This document shows positions 1-7,485 of a stretch of 64,000 nt of DNA, in pieces (the first letter of the stretch is position 1; every line of letters starts with the position of its first letter). Under the pieces are notes generated by a model, which did no database searches, was not told where the DNA came from, and was given only the letters and a program-made list of their open reading frames with translations. The DNA is from Clostridia bacterium (GTDB lineage Bacteria > Bacillota > Clostridia > Oscillospirales > Butyricicoccaceae). Both the position numbers and the translations under genes were made by a program. The stretch spans positions 1 through 64,000 of the forward strand of contig JAJPXP010000073.1 in NCBI GenBank assembly GCA_021205365.1. Direction: 5' to 3'.

Positions 1-3
1 TTA

Positions 4-40
4 GAAAAGCACTTAGAGAAATCTAGGTGCTTTTTATTTT
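4..40 (+). terminator. Terminator hairpin in repeat unit 1
   Basis: AAAAGCACTTAGA pairs with TCTAGGTGCTTTT (one G-U pair, loop GAAA), followed by a T-rich tail. It probably ends a transcript coming from a gene left of the window, plausibly a tRNA. Confidence 0.7.
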
Positions 41-165
41 GTCAGCTGGGATTGATCTGCCAACCGGCAGTAGGGTCACAGGTTCGAGCCCTTGCGTGCT
101 GCTGGATGCAGCCGAGCGAAAGCGAGAGCAAGCCAATGGCCAGCGTAACAGCTTCCACCAGGTTA

Positions 166-202
166 GAAAAGCACTTAGAGAAATCTAGGTGCTTTTTATT
201 TT
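166..202 (+). terminator. Terminator hairpin in repeat unit 2
   Basis: Exact second copy of the hairpin at 4-40, with the same stem, loop and T-rich tail. It was carried along by the 162-bp duplication. Confidence 0.65.
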
Positions 203-335
203 GTCAGCTGGGATTGACCTGCCAACCGGCAGCAGGGTCACAGGTTCGAGCCCTTGCGTGCTGCTGGATGCAGGTTATCAATTCTTTCTGTTGGCACGTT
301 ACTGGGAAGCAAACACTTTCGCTCCGAGCGCAAAA

Positions 336-360
336 GGGAGACCCTTGTGGCGGGTCTCCC
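336..360. other. Perfect 9-bp hairpin
   Basis: GGGAGACCC pairs with GGGTCTCCC around a 7-base loop. The following bases are not a T-run, so terminator function is uncertain. The surrounding 273-393 and 435-563 hold no gene that can be supported. Confidence 0.4.
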
Positions 361-393
361 TCTTGCAACACCCTCAGCCCATTAAGATTTACG

Positions 394-440
394 GACCGCC
401 GAAAGCTGCCGGACTCCAAAAGCTTTCGGCGGTCGGTTTT
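394..440. repeat. GACCGCCGAAA-type hairpin, copy 1
   Basis: A 14-bp perfect stem (GACCGCCGAAAGCT against its complement at 421-434) with a 13-base loop, followed by GGTTTTCC. A close relative with the same outer 11 bases of stem lies at 1113-1153, on the other side of the next gene. The two may be terminators or copies of a small palindromic dispersed element. Confidence 0.6.
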
Positions 441-563
441 CCGCTCTGACAGAGATTTCATACTGATGACGGTTCATCTCATAAAAACTTTTTTAATTTT
501 TTAAAACAGTCTCATTGCATGGCGTACAGAAATAGACTATGCTGTTGCCAGGAGGTGATTGCT

Positions 564-1052
564 GTGGCAAATGAAGAGAAAAAGGACTTTAATGCAATGC
601 TGCACAAGGACAAGGATATGCCTAAAATACAGATTGTTACGGATGAAGCTACCATTCAAAAATATGGTGGAGAGAAAATGTATTTTGCTCCGCCGATTAC
701 TTACGATGAAATTATGAAAAGGGTTCCCTATGGGAAGGTAGTGACCGTTGGAGTGATTCGGGACTATCTGGCGAAGAAAAACCATGCGGATTTTACAGAC
801 CCCATCACAGCAGGTATTTTTGTTTCCATTGCTGCATGGGCAAGCTATCAGCGGACAGAAGATGAAACGCCATATTGGAGGACCTTAAAAGCAAATGGGG
901 AACTGAATCCCAAATATCCGGGCGGTGTGGAAGCACAGAAGGAAAAGCTGGAAGCAGAAGGTCATATCATCATCCAAAAAGGGAGGAAAAATATCCGTTA
1001 CTTTGTACAGGATTATGAGGCGGCGCTGTTTTCTCCCGATGAGTGGAAATGA
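564..1052 (+). CDS. MGMT-like (alkyltransferase-like) DNA-binding protein
   Basis: 162 residues. The C-terminal two thirds matches the DNA-binding domain of O6-alkylguanine-DNA alkyltransferases: the helix around YGKVVTVGVIRDYL and, later, PYWR where active enzymes have PCHR. The acceptor cysteine is therefore replaced by tyrosine, so the protein should not be able to accept alkyl groups itself. The family includes alkyltransferase-like proteins that flag lesions for nucleotide excision repair; that role here is inference. The GTG start at 564 was chosen because AGGAGG lies 8 bases upstream; an in-frame ATG at 519 has no ribosome binding site. The gene stands alone between two related hairpins. 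Confidence 0.75.
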   Translation: MANEEKKDFNAMLHKDKDMPKIQIVTDEATIQKYGGEKMYFAPPITYDEIMKRVPYGKVVTVGVIRDYLAKKNHADFTDPITAGIFVSIAAWASYQRTEDETPYWRTLKANGELNPKYPGGVEAQKEKLEAEGHIIIQKGRKNIRYFVQDYEAALFSPDEWK

Positions 1053-1112
1053 AATTGTGATGATTCCAAACTTACCGGAACAGAATGGAGATCTCTGTCA
1101 GCAATCCCCACA

Positions 1113-1153
1113 GACCGCCGAAATCTTTTGTTGTATGGGAGATTTCGGCGGTC
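1113..1153. repeat. GACCGCCGAAA-type hairpin, copy 2
   Basis: A 14-bp perfect stem, GACCGCCGAAATCT with its complement at 1140-1153, and a 13-base loop. It shares the outer 11 bases of the stem with the hairpin at 394-434. No T-run follows, which argues against it being a simple terminator. Confidence 0.6.
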
Positions 1154-1180
1154 CGCACCTATGGCATTGGCAGGAGGATT

Positions 1181-1210
1181 GTTAAGGAGGACTGCAGTGT
1201 CCTCCTTAAC
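1181..1210. other. Perfect 12-bp inverted repeat
   Basis: GTTAAGGAGGAC and GTCCTCCTTAAC surround TGCAGT; the loop can pair further. The left arm contains an AGGAGG-like sequence that the hairpin would hide. No convincing gene follows within 200 bases, so its role is unknown. Confidence 0.5.
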
Positions 1211-1293
1211 GCTCGGAGAGAAGGCGGTATCATGCATGGACATGCCGACGGTATAGTGATATTGGAATATAATGGAAAAAAGCGCTTATTTAT

Positions 1294-1332
1294 GCCGGAT
1301 TATGGGGAAAAGTTTCATAATCCGGCTTCTTT
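1294..1332 (+). terminator. Intrinsic terminator upstream of spoIIE
   Basis: An 11-bp perfect stem, GCCGGATTATG with CATAATCCGGC, and then TTCTTTTT. It isolates spoIIE from upstream transcription. Bases 1211-1293 hold no supportable gene. Confidence 0.8.
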
Positions 1333-1372
1333 TTGTGAAAAAGATTTCTGTTTTCTCAAAATGCCCTGTCCC

Positions 1373-1406
1373 TTCGACTGATTTTTTGTAACAGCTTCAT
1401 TATACT
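1373..1406 (+). promoter_or_regulatory. Possible Spo0A-dependent spoIIE promoter
   Basis: A TATACT -10 element (1401-1406) is preceded by TTCGACT (1373), which matches six of seven bases of the complement of the Spo0A box TGTCGAA. The -35/-10 spacing would be 22 bp. In Bacillus subtilis, spoIIE and spoIIG promoters are known to be Spo0A-activated sigma-A promoters with unusually long spacing of about this size, so the arrangement is meaningful. Assignment is by analogy. Confidence 0.5.
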
Positions 1407-1436
1407 GGAAACATGAAACAGGAGGCGCAGATACAT

Positions 1437-3758
1437 ATGCTCGAACGGAAAAAAACAAAGCGGCAGAAGGCGGCGGGCAGCACACGCACACGCCGGACAG
1501 GTATGCCTTTTTTATATTTTATTGCAGCAGGAATTTTATCCTGTGCAGATATTACAGGTGTTGGCGCACCGTTTGGTGTGGCGTTTGCAGCAGCAGCCTG
1601 CCGGACAGGCTATGGCTTTGGTGCAGTATTAGGGACCTTTGCGGGGTATTTGTTATCACATCCGGGAGCGGAAGGAGTGGAATATGCCGGTGCGGCCTTG
1701 ATCGTGCTGGCGGCATCCACTGTATTTTCCGGAACAGGGATTACAACCGGACGATGGTTTTATCCGGTGAGCGCAGCAGCATCCGTTGCGGCAACCGGAT
1801 GTATTTTTGTCTTTGCAGACGGTATTGAATGGCAGACAACGGTGTTATTCCTTTGTGAAATTATTCTTGCGGGCGGTGCTGCGTATTTTTATGAAGCGGC
1901 TGTGGATACGGCAAGGGGAAGGCCGCAGGTGATCCGGTTCGGCGGTACAATGGTGCTGGTTGCAACGGCTTTGATGGCGGCCCATCCATTTCAGGTGATT
2001 GATTTGATCTGCCCGGCACGGATTGCCGCTTTGCTGGTGGTGATGGGGACTGGCTATCTGGGGGGATTCTCCTATGGAGCTGCCTGCGGCGTCGGCATTG
2101 GTATTGCCATGGATGCTGCGGGGGGTGCAGGCTTATATTACGCCGGAATTTATGCTGTCACCGGTATGATTGCAGGCTTTTTTACCCGTTCCGGGCGTGT
2201 TGTTTTTGCAACGGTATTTGTGCTTACACATGCGGCGGTCAATCTTCTGGGCGGGCAGGAGGTATACTTATCCGGTTTGTATGAATGCTTTGTCGCATCT
2301 GTATGCTTTGTTTTGATACCAGATCGTATGTGGCGGTCTATTCAGGATAAATTACTGCCGCCGAATCCAGAGCCGACGGATTATGCGGCAAGGGTCAGCA
2401 GGCTGGCAAACCAATATGCGTCTGCGGCATCCGAAGCATTTTCGGAAATGTACCGTGCACTTGCCGGAGGGGGGAGCAATCACAAGGAGGACAACGATCT
2501 TGGAGCCGTATTTGACCGGACCGCTGACCGTGTGTGCAGGCGGTGCAGTGCGCGGGAGTCCTGCTGGGAACGGGACAAGCTTTCCACATTGCGTACGCTG
2601 GATACCATTTCCGGGCCGTTGCTGCGTAACGGGCATATCTCTGTGAGTGATTTCCCAGGGCATTTTGCCGCACAATGCCTGCGCTTTTCTGATTTTGTGC
2701 TTGCGTTGAATGAGGGAATGGATGCGCTGTACCAGCGGAGACAGGCACAGCGCAAAAACGAAGCGGGACGGAAGCTGATTGCACAGCAGTATGCCGGTGT
2801 AACCGGGATTTTAAAACAGGTTGGAGAGAGTATGAGTGCCGGGCCGGAGGCATTGCCGACAAAGGAAAGGGAATTGCGCACGTATGCGGAAGCCTTTGGA
2901 CGGGTACGAACGGCAGCGGCATGGAAAGACCGGCGCGGACGGCTGCATTTTGAAATTTCGGGGGAATGCGTTCCGCGGATTGTACGCAATAAGGAAGGAT
3001 TTTTGTCCGGGCTGAGCGCGTTAATGGGAGCAAAGCTGATCGGGCCGGAGGCTGTGCATGGCCCTGGCGGTTCGAGTCTATTATTCCGGGAACAGGAACC
3101 GTACTGCATTACTGTCGGCATTGGGACACGCACGCGGGAAGGCCAGCAGATATCCGGTGACTGCATCCGGTATTTCACGACGGAGGAGGGAATTGCATGC
3201 GTTGTACTGTCAGACGGTATGGGTTCCGGCGAACAGGCAAAAGAGGAATCCGAAAGCACCGTCCGCATGGCAGAACGCTTCCTTCGCGCCGGTATCTCGG
3301 CAGCAGATTGTGTGCGCACGATTGGGCCTGCCCTCAAGCTCCGGACACAGGGCAAAAAATTCGTCACGCTGGATATTGGGACGATCGACCTGTTCAACGG
3401 AAATACCGAGTCCGTCAAGTGCGGCGCAGCGCCCAGCTTTGTGCGGGCGGTAGACGGCGACGGATCGGTGCGTGTCCGGCGCATCCTGTCCTCTACACTG
3501 CCTGCTGGGCTGGAGGAGTCCGGTGAAATGGATGTCACACAGTTCCACATGGGGGACGGCGACGCGTTATTGTTGCTCAGTGACGGCATTGTGGATGCAG
3601 ACGGTGACAATGCCGGCTGGGTGGAGGAACTGATGGCGGAAAGTATGCACCTCAGCGCAAGGGAGCTGGCGGCGAGAATCGTGCTCGAAGGCTCCGCCAG
3701 AGGTGCGCCGGATGATATGAGTGCGGCTGTGGTTTATCTCAACAAGCGCGGCGCGTAG
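1437..3758 (+). CDS. spoIIE: Stage II sporulation protein E, membrane PP2C-type phosphatase
   Basis: 773 residues (Bacillus SpoIIE is slightly longer). The N-terminal 280 or so residues are strongly hydrophobic, with about ten membrane segments. A central linker with a CRRCSARESCW cysteine cluster follows, then a C-terminal PP2C phosphatase domain from about residue 555, with metal-binding aspartates in SGDC, VVLSDGMGSG and LLLSDGIVD. In the family, SpoIIE dephosphorylates SpoIIAA and so frees sigma-F in the forespore, and it also sits at the polar septum with FtsZ. The ATG at 1437 was chosen because an AGGAGG begins 17 bases upstream; an ATG at 1413 precedes that site. This gene is the best evidence that the organism forms spores. 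Confidence 0.95.
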   Translation: MLERKKTKRQKAAGSTRTRRTGMPFLYFIAAGILSCADITGVGAPFGVAFAAAACRTGYGFGAVLGTFAGYLLSHPGAEGVEYAGAALIVLAASTVFSGTGITTGRWFYPVSAAASVAATGCIFVFADGIEWQTTVLFLCEIILAGGAAYFYEAAVDTARGRPQVIRFGGTMVLVATALMAAHPFQVIDLICPARIAALLVVMGTGYLGGFSYGAACGVGIGIAMDAAGGAGLYYAGIYAVTGMIAGFFTRSGRVVFATVFVLTHAAVNLLGGQEVYLSGLYECFVASVCFVLIPDRMWRSIQDKLLPPNPEPTDYAARVSRLANQYASAASEAFSEMYRALAGGGSNHKEDNDLGAVFDRTADRVCRRCSARESCWERDKLSTLRTLDTISGPLLRNGHISVSDFPGHFAAQCLRFSDFVLALNEGMDALYQRRQAQRKNEAGRKLIAQQYAGVTGILKQVGESMSAGPEALPTKERELRTYAEAFGRVRTAAAWKDRRGRLHFEISGECVPRIVRNKEGFLSGLSALMGAKLIGPEAVHGPGGSSLLFREQEPYCITVGIGTRTREGQQISGDCIRYFTTEEGIACVVLSDGMGSGEQAKEESESTVRMAERFLRAGISAADCVRTIGPALKLRTQGKKFVTLDIGTIDLFNGNTESVKCGAAPSFVRAVDGDGSVRVRRILSSTLPAGLEESGEMDVTQFHMGDGDALLLLSDGIVDADGDNAGWVEELMAESMHLSARELAARIVLEGSARGAPDDMSAAVVYLNKRGA

Positions 3759-3775
3759 AGCGGTTTATATATAAG

Positions 3776-3804
3776 CGGGTGTACTCCGGTGCACCCGTTT
3801 TTTT
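3776..3804 (+). terminator. Terminator after spoIIE
   Basis: CGGGTG/CACCCG stem followed by seven T, 18 bases after the spoIIE stop. Confidence 0.85.
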
Positions 3805-4045
3805 GTAAAAAGGCAAAAAATCCCCATTTCCTTTTGGGAGAATGAGGTTGACGTTGCCATGAAATCGATAATCGAGTCAAAGCTTTTGATTTTCCGTTCA
3901 TTCAGCTGAGTGTGCAGAAGACACAGCTGTTTTGAAAGAGCATCCCGAAAAATAAATACAGCATCGCTTGCGTGAAAGCGTACATTGGGCTTCCAGTGTA
4001 CGCTTTTGGTTTGTGTGAATAGACTGTAAAATCAGGACAACCTGC
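3805..4045. other. Intergenic region with one hairpin
   Basis: No gene is supportable on either strand. The only clear structure is a 10-bp perfect stem at 3975-4006 (AAAGCGTACA with TGTACGCTTT), terminator-like but with a short T tail. Confidence 0.5.
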
Positions 4046-4074
4046 TTGCAACCATGGAAAAAAGAGGTTATCAT
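4046..4074 (+). promoter_or_regulatory. Sigma-A promoter
   Basis: TTGCAA - 17 bp - TATCAT, about 40 bases upstream of the gene starting at 4116. Confidence 0.65.
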
Positions 4075-4115
4075 AAAAACAAGAGAAAATCAAAGAAATA
4101 TGGAGGAGGAAACAG

Positions 4116-4454
4116 ATGCTGCATCCGCAGATGTATCCTTTATTTGAACTGAGTGCAGAAATAAAGGCGGAATTGTATCCGATTTTGCTGTTCTTCGGCA
4201 TGTTTTTTGTGGTATTGGGCTTTGGCGGCGTATTCATCCGCCATCTTCCGCGCAAGCCCGGCTCCATGCTGGATGAAATCCTCAGCGAGAACTGGGAAGA
4301 GGAAGATGACTGGGATTATGAAAACCGCAAGCCAAAGGAAAAAACAGAACAAATGAAGGAGAAAACGGACCCGGCAGAGCAGCCCGAAGCTGCGGCAGAG
4401 CTGCCTGAACCGGAAGAAAATATCGGTGCTGCAGAGGAATCTGATCGAAAGTGA
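4116..4454 (+). CDS. Small single-pass membrane protein with acidic tail, unknown function
   Basis: 112 residues. One membrane segment (about residues 20-41) is followed by a basic RHLPRKPG stop-transfer stretch, so the C-terminus is probably cytoplasmic. That tail is highly acidic and lysine/glutamate/proline-rich and looks disordered. I do not recognise a family. GGAGGAGG precedes the start, and the DedA gene begins 11 bases after the stop, so the two are almost certainly co-transcribed. Confidence 0.7.
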   Translation: MLHPQMYPLFELSAEIKAELYPILLFFGMFFVVLGFGGVFIRHLPRKPGSMLDEILSENWEEEDDWDYENRKPKEKTEQMKEKTDPAEQPEAAAELPEPEENIGAAEESDRK

Positions 4455-4465
4455 GGGATTACTGA

Positions 4466-4963
4466 ATGGAATTGGACGCTGTTATGGGATTGATGTCCCA
4501 ATATGGTGTGTTGATTCTATTGATTATTACATGTCTTGAGGCGATGAACTGTCCGGGAATGCCTGCCGGTGTTGTCCTGCCTGCGGCGGGAATTTATGCT
4601 GCAAATGGGGGCATGTCCCTTTTCCTTGCCATTGTACTGACGATTATCGGTGGGATGGCGGGCACAACGGTGTTATATATGGTCGGACGGATTGGCGGGC
4701 ACCCGCTTTTGGAATGGCTGAACCGTCACAGTAAGAATCTCCGCAAAGCAAATGAACGCTGCGCAGAGTTTTTGCAGAAGAATAGCTTTCGGAAGATATT
4801 TATTGGACGGATTCTCCCGGTAGTGCGTACCATTTTGCCGCTTCCGGCCGGTGCATTTCAGGTAGACCCGGTTTCCTTTATGGCGGCCAGTGCGCTGGGG
4901 ATTGCGTGCTATAATATTGTATGCGTCAGCGCCGGATATTTTTTGGGATATTTATTTATATGA
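4466..4963 (+). CDS. DedA/VTT-domain membrane protein
   Basis: 165 residues, several membrane segments. It has the DedA/SNARE-associated signature: a re-entrant glycine- and proline-rich N-terminal loop (CPGMPAGVVLPAAG), GGMAGTTVLYMVGRIGG in the middle, and the FIGRILPVVRTILPLPAG segment with its conserved arginines. Family members are envelope proteins; some have been shown to flip polyprenyl or phospholipid carriers. The substrate cannot be read from sequence. It is shorter than typical DedA proteins (about 200) but has the core motifs. It is second in an operon with the acidic membrane protein at 4116 and is followed by a terminator. Confidence 0.85.
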   Translation: MELDAVMGLMSQYGVLILLIITCLEAMNCPGMPAGVVLPAAGIYAANGGMSLFLAIVLTIIGGMAGTTVLYMVGRIGGHPLLEWLNRHSKNLRKANERCAEFLQKNSFRKIFIGRILPVVRTILPLPAGAFQVDPVSFMAASALGIACYNIVCVSAGYFLGYLFI

Positions 4964-4978
4964 TGTATAGGTAACGGA

Positions 4979-5006
4979 ACCTCCCGCTTTTTTCGGGAGG
5001 TTTTTC
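4979..5006 (+). terminator. Terminator after the DedA gene
   Basis: ACCTCCCG/CGGGAGGT stem, loop CTTTTTT, tail TTTTT. Confidence 0.9.
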
Positions 5007-5062
5007 AATGTTGTATAACGGAAGCCTTTTTTAGCTGCGGAAGGTTGTGCCAGATAGCCTAC

Positions 5063-5091
5063 TTGTCAAAAGACAGAAAGGATGATACACT
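5063..5091 (+). promoter_or_regulatory. Putative sigma-A promoter of dusB
   Basis: TTGTCA - 17 bp - TACACT; a TATAAT sits six bases further on but with 23-bp spacing. Either -10 could be used. Confidence 0.45.
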
Positions 5092-5125
5092 TATAATCAA
5101 TATGTTTACAAGCAGGAGATGTCAT

Positions 5126-6103
5126 ATGTCAGGCTTTCAGATTGGAAATGTAAATATCGACGGACGTTTTATCATGGCACCAATGGCAGGTGTTACTGAC
5201 CGTGCTTTTCGGCAGATCTGCCGGGAATGCGGCGCTGCTATGACCATTAGCGAAATGATTTCGACACAGGCACTGCTGTTTCAGGATAAGAAGACACGGG
5301 AATTGCTGTCGCTGGCTCCGAATGAAAAACCCGGCTGGGTGCAGATTTTTGGCAGCAATCCCGCCTATATGGCAGATGGAGCTGTAAAAGCGCTGGCAAT
5401 TTCCGGCGCTGCCCTGATTGATATTAATATGGGCTGCCCGGCGCCCAAAATCGTCAAAGGCGGCGATGGAAGCACGTTGATGACCAAACCAAAGCTGGCG
5501 GAGGAGATTATCCGTGCGGTTGTCACAGCGGTCGATGTTCCGGTTACAGTGAAATTCCGCAAGGGCTGGGATGAGGAGCATCAAAATTATTTGGATTTTG
5601 CAAAGCTGGCAGAAGCAGCTGGTGCATCTGCAATTACACTGCATGGACGTACGCGGTCACAGATGTATGCTGGAAAAGCAGACTGGGAAGCCATTGCGCA
5701 GGTGAAACAGGCAGTATCCATTCCAGTCATTGCCAATGGCGATGTCGACAGCCCGCAGAAGGCCATGGATATCATCAAAGCAACTGGGGCAGATGCCGTG
5801 ATGATCGGACGCGGTGCATTGGGCAATCCGTGGCTGTTCGCACAGTGTAACGCCATAGAGGAACATAGGGAAATCACTGCACTGCCGCCACTAGCACAGC
5901 GTATGGAAACCGTACGCAGGCAGATTACACTGGCAGCGGAGCATAAGGGAGAACATATTGCCATGCTGCAGGCACGCAAACATTTTGCATGGTATTTAAA
6001 GGGCGTGCGTGGGACCAAGAAGCTCAAAGCTTGTGTATCCGAGCTAAATTCTTTTGAAGAACTGGACAGGCTGCTGGAGCTGGCGTCGAAACTGGAGGGC
6101 TGA
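5126..6103 (+). CDS. dusB: tRNA-dihydrouridine synthase B
   Basis: 325 residues. Flavoenzyme that reduces uridine to dihydrouridine in the D-loop of tRNA. Visible: the FMN barrel start MAPMAGVTDRAFR, the catalytic-cysteine segment MGCPAPKIVKGGDGS (cysteine near residue 104), and phosphate-binding IANGDV and GRGALGNPW. The ATG at 5126 follows GGAG at a proper distance and begins with the usual family N-terminus; an upstream in-frame ATG at 5045 would add 27 unrelated residues. A sigma-factor gene follows two bases after the stop, so the pair shares a transcript. Confidence 0.95.
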   Translation: MSGFQIGNVNIDGRFIMAPMAGVTDRAFRQICRECGAAMTISEMISTQALLFQDKKTRELLSLAPNEKPGWVQIFGSNPAYMADGAVKALAISGAALIDINMGCPAPKIVKGGDGSTLMTKPKLAEEIIRAVVTAVDVPVTVKFRKGWDEEHQNYLDFAKLAEAAGASAITLHGRTRSQMYAGKADWEAIAQVKQAVSIPVIANGDVDSPQKAMDIIKATGADAVMIGRGALGNPWLFAQCNAIEEHREITALPPLAQRMETVRRQITLAAEHKGEHIAMLQARKHFAWYLKGVRGTKKLKACVSELNSFEELDRLLELASKLEG

Positions 6104-6105
6104 GC

Positions 6106-7365
6106 ATGTTTGATGAAAACAGTATTGTTGACCGCATTCTCAGCGGTGATGATTCAGCCTTTGAGCGTCTGGTTGACCTGTATGAGCCGAAGATTTACCA
6201 GTATGCCCTGCGGTATTTGGGACAGGAAAAGGAAGCAGAACAGGCCGCAGAGGAAGCGTTTAACCAGATTTTCTATAAGCTTGGAGCGAATACAGATTCT
6301 CAGCTGTTTATTTGGGTTTTCCGCATAACTGCCAATGTGTGTGCAGATATGCAGCGCCGAAGCCGTGGGGGCAAAAGCTCTGCGGCGGTTTTTCGCCTGA
6401 AAGAAATCCGGAAAGAGGAAAAAGATGAAAAACGTGACCTGGATGAAGCCATTCAGACACAGCTTCTGCGCCTGACACGCCAGCAGCGTGAGGTCATCCT
6501 GCTGCGCGATTTGTGCGGGCTGAATGATGCGGATACCGGACAGGTACTTGGTATGGATGAAGACAGTGTCCGTCTGCGCTCGTCTCGTGCACGCAAGAAC
6601 CTGCGTGATTTGCTGCTGCGTCAGGGTGTCCTTAAACAGCCGGAGGGAAAAAGCCAGAACAGCATGGAATGCCAGCAATTCCGTGAATTGTGCAGCCAGT
6701 ATGTGGATGAATACATCACGGACGACGATAAGACCGCATTGCTCGACCATATACAGGAATGCCCGCTGTGTGCAGCCTATTTGAATGACCTGACGCTGAT
6801 TGGACGTTCCCTTTCCCATATGGAAGAAGGGGAACTGCCAGTAAATTTGCGGGAAAAACTCATTGAAAATGCAAGGAAAAAGTCTCAGGAGATACAAAAC
6901 ATCCGCAGGCGAAACAAATGGATTCCGACCCTGATCCTGGTTTCCGTAGCTGTGATATTCACCATTCTGACCTGCAGCGGCGTATTGGGAGGCCTGTATG
7001 TCAATTCCATTGCGGATATGGAGGAGAACGGTATTGTGGCCTCGGATGATGAGGGCGATACCGTGGTTATGACAGAGGATATCCACATTCCGGATACCGT
7101 AGCGGTAAACAGCTATGCCTTTGTGATCGCGGCAGAGGGAGAGAACAGCCTGCCGGAGCTGTCCACCTCAGCAGTATTGCTGGTGGCAGATGCGGACAGC
7201 GGTGTGGAGTATTATACGGTGAATAACGATTTCGGCCTGGTGCAGAAGCTGACAGAGGGTATGGAGTCCCTGGGCTATGAGCTGGAGACTGTGAATAATA
7301 ACCAGCTAATTATCACATCGACGGCCTCACAGGGCCTGTTTATTGTCATCCATCGTACGAGCTGA
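6106..7365 (+). CDS. ECF sigma factor fused to a zinc-finger anti-sigma and membrane domain
   Basis: 419 residues in one frame. Residues 1-90 are sigma region 2 (AFERLVDLYEPKIYQYAL) and about 110-170 are region 4 (LTRQQREVILLRDLCGL and a recognition helix). From about residue 187 an anti-sigma zinc finger of the zf-HC2 type begins, with H215, C219 and C222 in HIQECPLC. A membrane segment lies at 272-295, and about 120 extracytoplasmic residues of unknown fold follow. Sigma and anti-sigma functions are usually separate adjacent genes; here they are joined, which would tether the sigma factor to the membrane unless it is cleaved. The signal and regulon are unknown. It is translationally close to dusB and followed by the ribosomal super-operon promoter. 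Confidence 0.85.
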   Translation: MFDENSIVDRILSGDDSAFERLVDLYEPKIYQYALRYLGQEKEAEQAAEEAFNQIFYKLGANTDSQLFIWVFRITANVCADMQRRSRGGKSSAAVFRLKEIRKEEKDEKRDLDEAIQTQLLRLTRQQREVILLRDLCGLNDADTGQVLGMDEDSVRLRSSRARKNLRDLLLRQGVLKQPEGKSQNSMECQQFRELCSQYVDEYITDDDKTALLDHIQECPLCAAYLNDLTLIGRSLSHMEEGELPVNLREKLIENARKKSQEIQNIRRRNKWIPTLILVSVAVIFTILTCSGVLGGLYVNSIADMEENGIVASDDEGDTVVMTEDIHIPDTVAVNSYAFVIAAEGENSLPELSTSAVLLVADADSGVEYYTVNNDFGLVQKLTEGMESLGYELETVNNNQLIITSTASQGLFIVIHRTS

Positions 7366-7451
7366 CGCCATGAAGGCGGAAAATTGTGCTGAAATCACAA
7401 AAAAAGCCGGAAAAAGCTGCGAAAAATCTGCAAAAATTGGTGAATATTTGC

Positions 7452-7480
7452 TTGACTTTGGAGGGAAAATGCTTTATGAT
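7452..7480 (+). promoter_or_regulatory. Main promoter of the S10 super-operon
   Basis: TTGACT - 17 bp - TATGAT. It begins a leader of about 330 bases before rpsJ. Bases 7366-7451 hold nothing recognisable. Confidence 0.75.
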
Positions 7481-7485
7481 AAATG

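Larger units (their letters stand above)
1..272. repeat. Tandem direct repeat, two units of about 110 bp, 162-bp period
   Basis: Bases 1-110 recur almost identically at 163-272 (the differences seen are a T/C and a T/C in the middle of the unit). Each unit starts with an intrinsic terminator hairpin and continues into a stretch that reads like the 3' half of a tRNA: a CTGCC/GGCAG stem followed by a GGTTCGAGCC T-loop-like element. In both copies two of the five T-stem pairs are lost, so this looks like a decayed tRNA or a duplicated tRNA 3' flank rather than a working tRNA. The left unit is cut by the window edge, so more copies may lie outside. Confidence 0.75.

Noticed and set aside
37..110. 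A functional tRNA in the repeat
   Set aside because: Two T-stem pairs are mismatched, the anticodon loop is too short and no 5' acceptor strand pairs with the 3' end.
52..504. A 150-codon frame across the tandem repeat
   Set aside because: It translates the terminator and T-arm-like repeats, and its repeated peptide is just the DNA repeat read in frame.
1085..1381. A 98-codon frame before spoIIE
   Set aside because: It runs through two hairpins and an intrinsic terminator and shows no family resemblance.
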